A stretch of DNA of 64,000 nucleotides. Source: Thiohalospira halophila DSM 15071 (GTDB lineage Bacteria > Pseudomonadota > Gammaproteobacteria > Thiohalospirales > Thiohalospiraceae). Below are positions 19,973-30,422 of the stretch, piece after piece. Each line of letters begins with the position of its first letter. Position 1 is the stretch's first letter. The notes below the pieces were generated by a model, which made no database searches, had not been told where the DNA came from, and saw nothing but the letters and a program-made list of their open reading frames with translations. The translations under genes and the position numbers were made by a program. The stretch covers positions 143,178-207,177 of the forward strand of contig NZ_FOMJ01000006.1 in the NCBI RefSeq assembly GCF_900112605.1, read 5' to 3'.

Positions 19973-20820
19973 GCACCCTGGGCCGATGGGTGGTCGGGCT
20001 GGCCGCCCTCCCCCTCCTGCACGCCTGCGGTTCGCTGCCCACCGAACCCGGTGACGGCCCGCCGGAGAAGACGGTGGACGTCTCCGGTGTTCCCGAGCCG
20101 GTCCCGCGGGCCGAGCCACCCAGCCGCTACGGCAACCCGGATTCCTACGAGGTCTTCGGCGAGACCTATCACGTCATGGACTCCAGCGACGGCTACCGCG
20201 AGCGCGGTCACGCCTCCTGGTACGGCACCAAGTTCCACGGGCAGCGCACCTCCAGCGGTGAACCCTACGACATGTTCGCCCTCACCGCCGCCCACAAGAG
20301 CCTGCCGCTGCCCACCTACGTGGAGGTTACCAACCTGGACAACGGCCGCTCCCTGGTGGTGAAGGTCAACGACCGCGGCCCCTTCCACGAGGGCCGGATC
20401 ATCGACCTCTCCTACGCGGCCGCGCGGCGGCTGGGCGTCTATGCCACCGGGACCGCCCCCGTGGAGGTCCGGGCGCTGAACCCCGCCGCCGACGAGGAGA
20501 ACCCCGAAGAGGGCGCCACCCCCGAGCAGCGACCGGACGAACTCATGGAGCTGGTGCAGAACGCCGGCTCCGTCGGGGAACGGGCGGAGGCCGGGCCGGT
20601 CTATCTCCAGGTGGGCGCCTTCCGCGAGGCGGACAACGCGACCTCCCTGCGGCGACGGCTGGAGGCGGCCGACGGCATCGGCCCCGTGGCGATCCGGGAG
20701 GAGGCCGGCATCCACCGGGTCCGGGTCGGACCCCTGGACGATCGCGGCCACGCCCGGCGCCTGGGCCAGCGGATCGCCGACCTGGGACTGCCGCCCCCGG
20801 TGGTCGTCCCGTCGCGCTAG
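19969..20820 (+). CDS. rlpA: Septal-ring lytic transglycosylase RlpA (lipoprotein, DPBB + SPOR)
   Basis: Outer-membrane lipoprotein that cleaves denuded glycan strands. 283 aa: lipobox LLHAC near residue 20, a Pro-rich linker, the double-psi beta-barrel domain about 80-165 with GHASWYGTKFHGQRTSSGE and KVNDRGPFHEGRIIDLS, and a C-terminal SPOR domain about 205-280 (VYLQVGAFREADNA), which binds denuded septal peptidoglycan. GTG start within the mltB stop. The mltB-rlpA-dacA order is standard in gammaproteobacteria. Confidence 0.96.
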   Translation: MSTLGRWVVGLAALPLLHACGSLPTEPGDGPPEKTVDVSGVPEPVPRAEPPSRYGNPDSYEVFGETYHVMDSSDGYRERGHASWYGTKFHGQRTSSGEPYDMFALTAAHKSLPLPTYVEVTNLDNGRSLVVKVNDRGPFHEGRIIDLSYAAARRLGVYATGTAPVEVRALNPAADEENPEEGATPEQRPDELMELVQNAGSVGERAEAGPVYLQVGAFREADNATSLRRRLEAADGIGPVAIREEAGIHRVRVGPLDDRGHARRLGQRIADLGLPPPVVVPSR

Positions 20821-20905
20821 CGTCTACTGTCTCTCGATTCCAGCAGGTAGAATGGAACACGAACCTTCCGGAACCCCGGCAACCATCACCGACACCGAGC
20901 ACACC

Positions 20906-22063
20906 ATGCATCGACGCCCTGCCCGCTTCCCGCTACTGGCCACCCTCCTCCTGCTCGCGGCGTGGCTGCCGCCGGCCCTGGCGGCCCCGCCCTCCATGGT
21001 CCCGGCGCCCCCCGAGGTGGAAGCCGGCGGCTGGGTACTGCAGGACTTCCAGAGCGGCCACGTCATCACCGAGAACAACGCCGAACAGCGCATGGAGCCG
21101 GCGAGCCTCACCAAGATGATGACCGCCTACGTGGTCTTCAACGAACTGGAATCGGGCAACATCGCCCTGGACGACGAGGCCCGGATCAGCGAGAAGGCCT
21201 GGCGCATGCCGGGTTCGCGGATGTTCATCGAGGTGGACACTCGGGTCACGGTGGAGAAACTCCTCAAGGGCATGATCATCCAGTCGGGCAACGACGCCAG
21301 CGTCGCCCTGGCCGAGCACGTGGGCGGTTCCGAGGAGGCCTTCGCCGGCATGATGAACGGCCACGCCGACCGACTGGGCATGGACGGCACCCACTTCGTC
21401 AACGCCACCGGCCTGCCCCACGAGGAGCACTACTCCACCGCCCGGGACATGGCACGGCTGGCGCGCGCCCTGGTGCGCGACTTCCCCGACCACTACGAGT
21501 GGTACAGCCAGCGCAAGTACACCTACAACGGCATCACCCAGTACAACCGGAACAAACTGCTCTGGCGGAACCCCCACGTGGACGGGCTGAAGACCGGCCA
21601 CACCGAGAGCGCCGGCTACTGCCTGGTGACCTCCGCCCAGCGCGAGGAGATGCGCCTGGTCTCGGTGGTCATGGACGCCGAGAGCGAGGAGGCACGGGCG
21701 CGGGAGAGCGACAAGCTCATCAACTACGGCTTCCGCTTCTTCGCCACCCACAAGCTCTACGACGCCGGCGAGACGCTCACCGAGTCCCGGGTCTGGAAGG
21801 GCAAGACGGAGGCCCTGCCCCTGGGCATCGACGAGACCCTGTGGGTAACCATCCCGCGCGGCCGCTACGATGCCCTGGATGCCTCCATGGAGCTGGACCG
21901 GCCCATCATGGCGCCGGCCGCCGCCGGCGAGCGTTACGGAACCCTGCATATCGAGTTCAACGGCGAGACGCTGGAAGAGCGTCCCCTCCGGGCGCTGGAG
22001 GGGGTCGAGGAGGGCAGCCTCTGGACCCGGCTGGTGGACAACGTCGTCCTCCTGTTCCGCTAG
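20906..22063 (+). CDS. dacA: D-alanyl-D-alanine carboxypeptidase (PBP5/6)
   Basis: Trims the terminal D-Ala from pentapeptides in the periplasm. 385 aa: signal peptide ending PPALA, catalytic SLTK at 67-70, SGN at 127-129, KTG at 229-231, then a C-terminal beta domain and an amphipathic membrane helix (LWTRLVDNVVLLFR). ATG at 20906 gives a clean signal peptide; an upstream ATG at 20852 would add 18 polar residues before it. Followed after 2 nt by a D-amino acid aminotransferase. Confidence 0.97.
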   Translation: MHRRPARFPLLATLLLLAAWLPPALAAPPSMVPAPPEVEAGGWVLQDFQSGHVITENNAEQRMEPASLTKMMTAYVVFNELESGNIALDDEARISEKAWRMPGSRMFIEVDTRVTVEKLLKGMIIQSGNDASVALAEHVGGSEEAFAGMMNGHADRLGMDGTHFVNATGLPHEEHYSTARDMARLARALVRDFPDHYEWYSQRKYTYNGITQYNRNKLLWRNPHVDGLKTGHTESAGYCLVTSAQREEMRLVSVVMDAESEEARARESDKLINYGFRFFATHKLYDAGETLTESRVWKGKTEALPLGIDETLWVTIPRGRYDALDASMELDRPIMAPAAAGERYGTLHIEFNGETLEERPLRALEGVEEGSLWTRLVDNVVLLFR

Positions 22064-22065
22064 GC

Positions 22066-22932
22066 ATGAGCGAGCCCACCGTCTACCTCGACGGCCTCTA
22101 CCTCCCCCAGGGGGAGGCGCGGGTGCCGGTCCTCGATCGCGGCTTCATCTTCGGTGATGGCGTCTACGAGGTGCTGCCGGTCTATGCCGGCGAACCCTTC
22201 CGGCTGGCCCAGCACCTGGAGCGGCTGGAGCGCAGTCTGCGCCTCACCGCCATGGCCAACCCCCACGGCCGCGAGGGCTGGGAGCGGGTCATCCGCGAGG
22301 TGGTCCGCCGCAACGGCGGCGGCGACCAGTCGGTCTACCTCCAGGTGACCCGGGGCGCTGCCCGGCGCGACCACGCCTTCCCGGACGACACGCCGCCCAC
22401 CGCCCTGGTCATGAGCAGCCCGCTGACGCCGCCGAGCGCGGAGGATCTGGCCCGGGGGGCCGAGGTCATCAGCCGGCCCGATCCGCGCTGGCTCCACTGC
22501 GATATCAAGACCACCTCCCTGCTGCCCAACGTCCTGCTGCGCCAGGAGGCGCTGGAGGCCGACGCCGACGAGGTGATCCTGGTCCGCGACGGCGTGGTCA
22601 CCGAGGCGGCTACCGCCAACCTCTTCCTGGTCCGGGATGGCCGGCTGCTCACCCCGCAGCAGGGGCCCCACCTCCTGCCCGGGATCACCCGGGACCTGGT
22701 CCTGGAGCTGGCGGCCGACCAGGGGATCCCCGCCGGCGAGGCGGCCCTGGACCGGACCGATCTCGCCGCCGCCGACGAGATCTGGCTGACCTCCTCCACC
22801 CGCGAGGTCCGGCCGGTGACCCGCCTGGACGGGCGGCCGGTGGGTACCGGCGAGGCAGGCCCCCTGTGGCGCCGCCTCCACACCGCCTACCAGGCCTGCA
22901 AGGACCGCATCCGCGCCGGCGAGGCACACTAG
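22066..22932 (+). CDS. dat: D-alanine/D-amino acid aminotransferase (PLP fold type IV)
   Basis: Interconverts D-Ala and D-Glu via pyruvate and 2-oxoglutarate; with dacA just upstream it may recycle released D-Ala or supply D-Glu. 288 aa. N-terminal LDRGFIFGDGVYEVLPVY, PLP lysine 148 in CDIKTTSLLPNVL, and TEAATANLFLV around 182-192, all typical of class IV aminotransferases. Branched-chain aminotransferase and ADC lyase are relatives, but DRGFIFGDGVYEV and the dacA neighbour favour D-amino acid specificity. Confidence 0.9.
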   Translation: MSEPTVYLDGLYLPQGEARVPVLDRGFIFGDGVYEVLPVYAGEPFRLAQHLERLERSLRLTAMANPHGREGWERVIREVVRRNGGGDQSVYLQVTRGAARRDHAFPDDTPPTALVMSSPLTPPSAEDLARGAEVISRPDPRWLHCDIKTTSLLPNVLLRQEALEADADEVILVRDGVVTEAATANLFLVRDGRLLTPQQGPHLLPGITRDLVLELAADQGIPAGEAALDRTDLAAADEIWLTSSTREVRPVTRLDGRPVGTGEAGPLWRRLHTAYQACKDRIRAGEAH

Positions 22933-22941
22933 GAGGGGGAC

Positions 22942-23208
22942 ATGAGCGAGGAAGAGACCGCCTTCGAATTCCCCTGCACCTTCCCGTTGAAGGTGATGGG
23001 CAGCCATGACGAGGCCTTCGAGAGCGAGGTGCTGGCCCTGGTCCGCGACCACGTGGGCGAGCCGGGCGAAGAGGCCATCCAGCGCCGTGCCAGCCGCAAC
23101 GGGCGCTACCTCTCGCTGACGGTGACCTTCACCGCCACCAGCAAGGCCCAGCTGGACGACCTCTATCGCGCTCTGAACGCCAGCGACCGGGTCCTGATGA
23201 CGCTGTGA
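22942..23208 (+). CDS. ybeD: YbeD family (DUF493) protein
   Basis: 88-aa conserved protein with an ACT-like alpha/beta fold of unclear role; almost always placed between dac genes and lipB. It shows the family FPCTFPLKVMGSHDEAFE start and RNGRYLSLTVTFTATSKAQLDDLYRAL core. Good GGAGGGGG ribosome site. The lipB GTG lies in its stop. Confidence 0.93.
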   Translation: MSEEETAFEFPCTFPLKVMGSHDEAFESEVLALVRDHVGEPGEEAIQRRASRNGRYLSLTVTFTATSKAQLDDLYRALNASDRVLMTL

Positions 23209-23870
23209 CCGGGACGGTGAGCGGAACCGGCCTGCTGCTGCGGCGCCTGGGCCAGCGGGAGTACGAATCCACCTGGGCCGCCATGCGCGCCTTCACCGAG
23301 GGCCGCACCGAGGCGACGCCGGACGAGCTCTGGCTGCTGGAGCACCCGCCGGTCTTCACCCTGGGGCGCAATGCCGCCCGGGAGCACCTCCTGGACCCCG
23401 GCGACATCCCCACCGTCGCCGTGGACCGGGGCGGCCAGGTCACCTACCATGGACCGGGCCAGGCGGTGCTCTACACGCTGGTGGACCTGCGCCGCCGCGG
23501 CCTCGGGGTCCGGGCGCTGGTGGACGCCCTGGAGGGCGCCACCGTGGACTGGCTGGCCGCACAGGGCATCGCCGCCGCCACCCGGCGCGACGCCCCCGGG
23601 GTCTACGTGGAGGGGGCCAAGATCGCCTCCCTGGGGCTGCGGGTCCGCCACGGCCGCGCCTACCACGGCCTGGCGCTCAACGTGGATGCCGACCTGGCCC
23701 CCTTCGATCGCATCAACCCCTGCGGCTACCGCGGCCTGCCGGTGACCCGGCTCGCGGACCTGGGGGTCGAGACCACACCCGAGGCGGCCGGTGCCGGGGT
23801 GGCCGGTAAACTGGCCGAACGCCTGGGCTCACGCATCCGCCCCACCGAGGGAGCCGACCATGCCGGATAA
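23205..23870 (+). CDS. lipB: Octanoyl-ACP:protein octanoyltransferase
   Basis: Transfers octanoate from ACP to lipoyl domains. 221 aa. Catalytic Lys 139 in [12 protein letters not shown] and Cys 173 in [11 protein letters not shown]; substrate motif [12 protein letters not shown] at 75-86. GTG start overlapping the ybeD stop. Its 3' end overlaps lipA by 11 bp, so octanoylation and sulfur insertion are co-expressed. Confidence 0.97.
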   Translation: MTGTVSGTGLLLRRLGQREYESTWAAMRAFTEGRTEATPDELWLLEHPPVFTLGRNAAREHLLDPGDIPTVAVDRGGQVTYHGPGQAVLYTLVDLRRRGLGVRALVDALEGATVDWLAAQGIAAATRRDAPGVYVEGAKIASLGLRVRHGRAYHGLALNVDADLAPFDRINPCGYRGLPVTRLADLGVETTPEAAGAGVAGKLAERLGSRIRPTEGADHAG

Positions 23871-24828
23871 CACCCCCGATCCCGCCGCCCCGAGGACGCC
23901 GCACCCCGGCAAGGGCGCCTCCAAGACCAGCCGTATCCCCATCAAGGTGGTGCCGGCGGAGCGGCCCCAGCCCAAGCCCCACTGGATCCGGGCCAAGTCG
24001 CCGACCAGTCCGGAGGTCGCCCGGCTCAAGGGCGTGCTGCGGGAGCAGGAGCTGGTCACCGTCTGCGAGGAGGCCTCCTGCCCCAACCTGGGGGAGTGCT
24101 TCGCCCACGGCACCGCGACCTTCATGATCCTCGGCGAGGTCTGCACCCGCCGCTGCCCCTTCTGCGATGTCGCCCACGGCCGGCCGGAGCCGCCGGACCC
24201 GGAAGAGCCCCGCCACCTCGCCGATACCGTGGCGCAGATGGGGCTCGAGTGGGTGGTGATCACCTCCGTGGACCGGGACGACCTGCGCGACGGCGGTGCC
24301 CAGCACTTCGTCGACTGCATCACCGCCCTGCGGGAGACCAGCCCCGGCACGGCGGTGGAGATCCTGGTTCCCGACTTCCGTGGCCGCCAGGAACGGGCCC
24401 TGGCGATCATGGGCGGCGGCGTTCCCGATGTCTTCAACCACAATCTCGAAACGGTTCCGCGCCTCTACAAGGCGGCGCGCCCGGGGGCCGACTACGAGGT
24501 CTCCCTGCGCCTGCTGGCCGACTTCCGCGCGGCCCATCCGCAGGTCCCCACCAAGTCGGGACTCATGCTCGGGATCGGGGAGGAGATCGACGAGGTGGAG
24601 CAGGTCATGGCCGATCTGCGGGACCACGGGGTGACCATGCTCACCCTGGGCCAGTACCTCTCCCCGGGCCCCAACCACCTCCCGGTCCACCGCTACGTCC
24701 ACCCGGACGAGTTCGATGACCTCGGCCGGAAGGCGAAGGCCATGGGCTTCGAGCAGGTGGCCAGCGGCCCCATGGTCCGCTCCTCCTACCACGCCGACCG
24801 CCAGGCGGCGGGCGAGACGGTCCGCTAG
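23860..24828 (+). CDS. lipA: Lipoyl synthase
   Basis: Radical-SAM enzyme inserting two sulfurs into protein-bound octanoate. 322 aa. The auxiliary cluster Cys are 69, 74 and 80 ([12 protein letters not shown]), the radical-SAM Cys are 95, 99 and 102 (CTRRCPFC), and the C-terminal RSSYHADRQ supplies the serine ligand. ATG at 23860 follows GGGAG. Confidence 0.98.
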   Translation: MPDNTPDPAAPRTPHPGKGASKTSRIPIKVVPAERPQPKPHWIRAKSPTSPEVARLKGVLREQELVTVCEEASCPNLGECFAHGTATFMILGEVCTRRCPFCDVAHGRPEPPDPEEPRHLADTVAQMGLEWVVITSVDRDDLRDGGAQHFVDCITALRETSPGTAVEILVPDFRGRQERALAIMGGGVPDVFNHNLETVPRLYKAARPGADYEVSLRLLADFRAAHPQVPTKSGLMLGIGEEIDEVEQVMADLRDHGVTMLTLGQYLSPGPNHLPVHRYVHPDEFDDLGRKAKAMGFEQVASGPMVRSSYHADRQAAGETVR

Positions 24829-24849
24829 GGCCCGCCCCGGGGGCGACCG

Positions 24850-25596
24850 ATGCAGCGCCTCCTGGAGGCCCTGATCCTGCCACCGGGCAGTGGCCTCCTG
24901 CTCCTGCTGGCCGCCCTTCTGGCCCTGCGCGCCGGCTGGCGCCGGAGCGCCCGGGCGGGTCTGGTGGCGGCCCTCCTCCTCCTCTATCTGCCTGCCACCC
25001 ACTGGGGTGCCGCCATGCTCATGCAGGCCGCCCAGGGACCGGCGGTGGCCGAGCAGGCAGGGGCCCGGGCCGAGGCAGGGGCCATCCTGCTCCCCGGCGC
25101 TGGTCGCGCCCCGACGCCGGCCGGGTCGCGATATCCGGCCCGACCCTCGGCCCTGGCGAAGGAGCGGCTTCTCCGGACCGCCCAGCTGGCTCGGGAGACC
25201 GGACGGCCGGTGGTCACCTCCGGTGGTGATCTCGATGGACTGGGCGAGCCGGAGGCCGAGACCCTGGCGCGGGAGCTGGTGCAGCTGGGGATCCCGGTGC
25301 GCTGGCGGGAGGGACGCGCCGCCAATACCCGGGAGAATGCGGTTCGAAGCGCGGCCCTGCTGCGCGAGGCGGGGATCCGGCGCGTCTGGGTCGTCACCCA
25401 GGCCTGGCACATGCCGCGCCTGCGGGCGAGCTTCGCCGGCACCGGCGTGGAGCCGGTCCCGGTGGCGATCGGTCGGATCCCGGCGATCCCGCCAACCCCG
25501 GATAACCTCCTGCCGAACGCCGGTGCCCTGCGGCGCAGCGCACTGGCCCTGCACGAGCTGGCCGGCCAGGCCTGGTACGGCCTGCGTTACGACTGA
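24850..25596 (+). CDS. ElyC/SanA/YdcF-family (DUF218) membrane protein
   Basis: 248 aa: an N-terminal hydrophobic pair (about 8-25 and 35-57), then the periplasmic DUF218 Rossmann-like domain with GAILLPGAG (76-84), TSGGDL, NTRENAVRSAALLREAG and VVTQAWHMPRLRASF. Relatives such as ElyC and SanA affect envelope and undecaprenyl-phosphate homeostasis, but biochemical function is unsettled. It follows lipA by 21 nt and converges on the L,D-transpeptidase-like gene. Confidence 0.85.
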   Translation: MQRLLEALILPPGSGLLLLLAALLALRAGWRRSARAGLVAALLLLYLPATHWGAAMLMQAAQGPAVAEQAGARAEAGAILLPGAGRAPTPAGSRYPARPSALAKERLLRTAQLARETGRPVVTSGGDLDGLGEPEAETLARELVQLGIPVRWREGRAANTRENAVRSAALLREAGIRRVWVVTQAWHMPRLRASFAGTGVEPVPVAIGRIPAIPPTPDNLLPNAGALRRSALALHELAGQAWYGLRYD

Positions 25597-25617
25597 ACCC
25601 GTCGGCTCGGGGGTACC

Positions 25618-26961
25618 TCAGGGCGCCGGCCCCTCGTAGAGGACGGACCAGTCACCGGCCTCGCGGCGAAGGTAGAGCTGCTTGTCCATAACGCCGCGGT
25701 AGTTGTTGGAGTCGTAGTCCTGGCGGAACCGGGCCACGACCAGGTTGCCAGCCCGGCCTGCGGCGGAATCGGGATAGGCGAGGAGGGCACGGCGTTCCAG
25801 CCGGATGGCCTGATCGGTCTTGGTGGCCAGCACCCGGCGCTTGTAGTCGGTCCACCTCGCGCGCTCCCCGCGCGGGCTCCAGAAGTCGGCATCGTAGTAC
25901 GCCAGGTACCGCTCCACCGCCATGGCCTCCCAGCTGCGGCGCCACCCCTCCACGGCCTGCCGGGCCGCGCGGCGCCGCTGGCGCCACTGCTCGTGGTCGA
26001 TCCAGTCCAGCCGCTCGGCGATGATGACCGGCGTCCCCGCGGACACGGAGCCGCGCAGATCCTGCAGATTGAGGTTGGGCAGGACGACGCAGCCCTCGCT
26101 GTCCAGCGGCGGCCGGCTGAAGAAGCGCCGATCGGTGCCGTGGAGCCAGATCCCGTAGCCGGTCTTGCCACGTCGGCGATCCAGGGGGTTGGGATAGTCC
26201 AGGGTGAAGGCGCCCAGGCCGTACTCCGCGGGGAGTTCGCCGTCCTCCAGGAACTCCTGCACGAAGTAGACCCCCTCCGGCGTGCGGAGATCCCCCTCGC
26301 GCTCCTTGTCACCGCGGGCCTGGCCGGTGCTGACGTAGTGGTCGCGGATCCGGCGTGGCGGCCGGCCATCACCACGACGCTCGTAGACGTAGAGCCGGTT
26401 GTGGCGCTTGTCCACCAGGAGCGCCACCGGGTTCTCCGGGGAGAGCTGGAGGAGCGCGGCGGGGACGCGAGCGGTGCGCAGGGTCTCGAGATAGCCCTCC
26501 AGGCGCGCCCGGGCCTCGGCGCGAAGGGCATTGCGGCTGAGGTCGCCCTCTCCCTCCACGGCCGCGGCGACGCCGTTACCGCCCAGCCCGGCGACCACCC
26601 GGGAACGGCTCAGCAGCAGATCACCGCGCACCAGGTGGGCGAGCTGGAAATCGGGCGCGCGCCGGACCACCTCGTCCAGGGACTCCAGCGCGGCCGCGTA
26701 GTCGCCCTCACGGAAGTGGATCAGCCCCAGCAGCAGGCGCGCCTCGGTATCGCCGGGATGGCGCCGGACCCGCTGACCCAGGCGCTCCCGGGCCCGCTGC
26801 AGAAGGTCGCCGTCGGCCTCTTCGGCAATGACACGGGGGGAGAAGCCGCTGCCGGGGTAGTCGGCGGCGCGGTTGAAGGCCAGCTGCTCGGCAACGGCGG
26901 GGGCGAGAAGGCCGATAACGAGAACCAGACCCCCGAGGGAACCCGCGAGGAAACGAGTCAT
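25618..26961 (-). CDS. YkuD-domain L,D-transpeptidase/carboxypeptidase-like protein with NTF2-like tail
   Basis: Periplasmic peptidoglycan enzyme, 447 aa. Signal peptide 1-24; TPR-like helices about 55-125; YkuD catalytic domain about 178-316 with His 274 (IWLHGTD) and the catalytic SEGC at 288-291; C-terminal NTF2-like domain about 340-445. The YkuD+NTF2 architecture matches Csd6 of Helicobacter and Pgp2 of Campylobacter, which are LD-carboxypeptidases shaping the cell, so trimming rather than cross-linking is possible. The 5' end overlaps by 4 bp the upstream gene, whose own C-terminal domain is homologous to this NTF2-like tail. Confidence 0.85.
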   Translation of the reverse strand: MTRFLAGSLGGLVLVIGLLAPAVAEQLAFNRAADYPGSGFSPRVIAEEADGDLLQRARERLGQRVRRHPGDTEARLLLGLIHFREGDYAAALESLDEVVRRAPDFQLAHLVRGDLLLSRSRVVAGLGGNGVAAAVEGEGDLSRNALRAEARARLEGYLETLRTARVPAALLQLSPENPVALLVDKRHNRLYVYERRGDGRPPRRIRDHYVSTGQARGDKEREGDLRTPEGVYFVQEFLEDGELPAEYGLGAFTLDYPNPLDRRRGKTGYGIWLHGTDRRFFSRPPLDSEGCVVLPNLNLQDLRGSVSAGTPVIIAERLDWIDHEQWRQRRRAARQAVEGWRRSWEAMAVERYLAYYDADFWSPRGERARWTDYKRRVLATKTDQAIRLERRALLAYPDSAAGRAGNLVVARFRQDYDSNNYRGVMDKQLYLRREAGDWSVLYEGPAP

Positions 26962-28031
26962 CGCTCCAGGACTTTGAGGGTCTGTTCGTTACTGATGACC
27001 CAGCGTCCCTCCTCGAGCACCATCTGGAGGGACTTGAGAGTGACGTCGGCGTAGGAGTCGGCGTCGTAGTGCTGGCGAACGATGGCCGTGGCGGTGTCCG
27101 GGCCGGTGTCCCAGACCTCGATGCGGTCGAGCTCCACCTGGATCCACTCCGGCCGCTGGATGCGCCGGCGCCGCTGCTCCTCCCACTCCTCGCGGTTCAG
27201 CCCCTCGGGAGAGTAATCCGCCGCATAGGCGGCGACATACTCCGCCACCGCCTGCTCCGACCAGGCGCTTGCCCAGTCATGCAGGCGGCGGGTGACGGCC
27301 CGTGTGACCGCCTCATCGGCCCGGACCTGCAACGCCTCGTTCTCGCTGCGCGCCGAACCACCCTCGTCGGCGGCCGCGGCGCCCTCCTCGTCGGCCGCAT
27401 CCTCCGCCGGCTGCGGATCAGCGGGCTCTGCCGCCTCGCTACCGGCATCGGCATCGGCATCGTCCTTGTCCTCGACGCTGGCCATGAGCGAGACCCGACC
27501 GCGACGGGGCTCTTCCAGGGCGGCCAGCTCACGCAGGCCGGGCTCTTCCCGCTCCTCCTCGGGATCGAGCTGGAGCGCATGGGCGTAGGAGCGGCGCGCC
27601 ATCTCTACATAGACGGTGCTGAGGTTCTCGTAGAGAGTGGAGTAGACCTTGCTGGTCGCCAGCCCCTTTTCCAGGGCGTCCCGGGCGGACTCCAGCTTGC
27701 CCTGGCGGGCCAGGAGGACCGCCAGGTTGTTGTAGGGCTCGGGCATCTCGGGATGGTCGGCGACGAGCGCCTCGAGGCGCTCGATGGCGCCCTCCTCGTC
27801 CCCCTCCCGGGCCAGGATGCGGGCGCGGACGAAGCGCGCCCCCGGATGGTCCGGCTGCTCCGCCAGGATGGATTCCACTCGCTCGCGCGCGGCCTCGAGA
27901 TCCCCCTGCTGGAGGGTCTCCTTGACGGATTCCAGATCCAGCGGAGGCTCCGCGACCGCTACGGCCGGGGAAGCACCCAGCAGCAGGGCCAGCAGGCCGG
28001 CCAGGCTGTATGTACGTAGCGGTCTGTCCAC
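26958..28031 (-). CDS. Periplasmic TPR protein with C-terminal NTF2-like domain
   Basis: 357 aa: signal peptide ending AVAEP, TPR repeats about 30-170 (NNLAVLLARQGKLESARDALEKGL), a low-complexity acidic Ala/Glu/Asp linker about 185-235, and a C-terminal domain about 253-357. That domain resembles the tail of the downstream YkuD protein: shared W-x-Y-x-x-D-SP-x-G, RRR, a HYDADSY versus DYDSNNY stretch and a closing W-V/I-x-x-E. A binding or adaptor partner of the YkuD enzyme is a reasonable inference. GTG start at 28031 with GGAGGAGGG upstream; TAGGAT further upstream could be the -10. Confidence 0.8.
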   Translation of the reverse strand: MDRPLRTYSLAGLLALLLGASPAVAVAEPPLDLESVKETLQQGDLEAARERVESILAEQPDHPGARFVRARILAREGDEEGAIERLEALVADHPEMPEPYNNLAVLLARQGKLESARDALEKGLATSKVYSTLYENLSTVYVEMARRSYAHALQLDPEEEREEPGLRELAALEEPRRGRVSLMASVEDKDDADADAGSEAAEPADPQPAEDAADEEGAAAADEGGSARSENEALQVRADEAVTRAVTRRLHDWASAWSEQAVAEYVAAYAADYSPEGLNREEWEEQRRRRIQRPEWIQVELDRIEVWDTGPDTATAIVRQHYDADSYADVTLKSLQMVLEEGRWVISNEQTLKVLER

Positions 28032-28077
28032 GATCCCTCCTCCACGGCGCTACCCTATCCTAACGGAAACCGGCGGG

Positions 28078-28099
28078 AAAGCCCCCATTCTCGGGGGCC
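28078..28099 (-). terminator. Rho-independent terminator of amgK-murU operon
   Basis: On the minus strand GCCCCC-GAGAAT-GGGGGC forms a perfect 6-bp stem followed by TTT. It sits directly after the stop of the 153-aa hypothetical gene and before the TPR/NTF2 gene. Confidence 0.6.
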
Positions 28100-28105
28100 T
28101 GCGGG

Positions 28106-30259
<2,154 letters not shown>

Positions 30260-30270
30260 TCTACACGCCC

Positions 30271-30298
30271 GGGCCAACCCGTCCCCAGGCGTTGGCCC
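30271..30298. promoter_or_regulatory. Inverted repeat in amgK / lptD divergent region
   Basis: GGGCCAAC (30271-30278) and GTTGGCCC (30291-30298) form a perfect 8-bp dyad with a 12-nt loop, just outside the amgK start. TT follows the plus-strand arm. It may be an operator for the divergent promoters or an RNA hairpin in the amgK leader. Confidence 0.35.
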
Positions 30299-30422
30299 TT
30301 CATTGAATGCCCGCCCGGCATATGCGAATTTAGCGCGCTCGCCCTCCCGCCAGGCACCCCCGCGAAGGGTAGGCCGCGCGCCATCGTCCGCGGGAGGTCC
30401 GTAACCCGGGGACCCACACGCC

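Noticed and set aside
30299..30345. Sigma70 promoter for lptD (TTGAAT-N17-GAATTT)
   Set aside because: The -10 match is too poor to call; other candidates in this region are no better.
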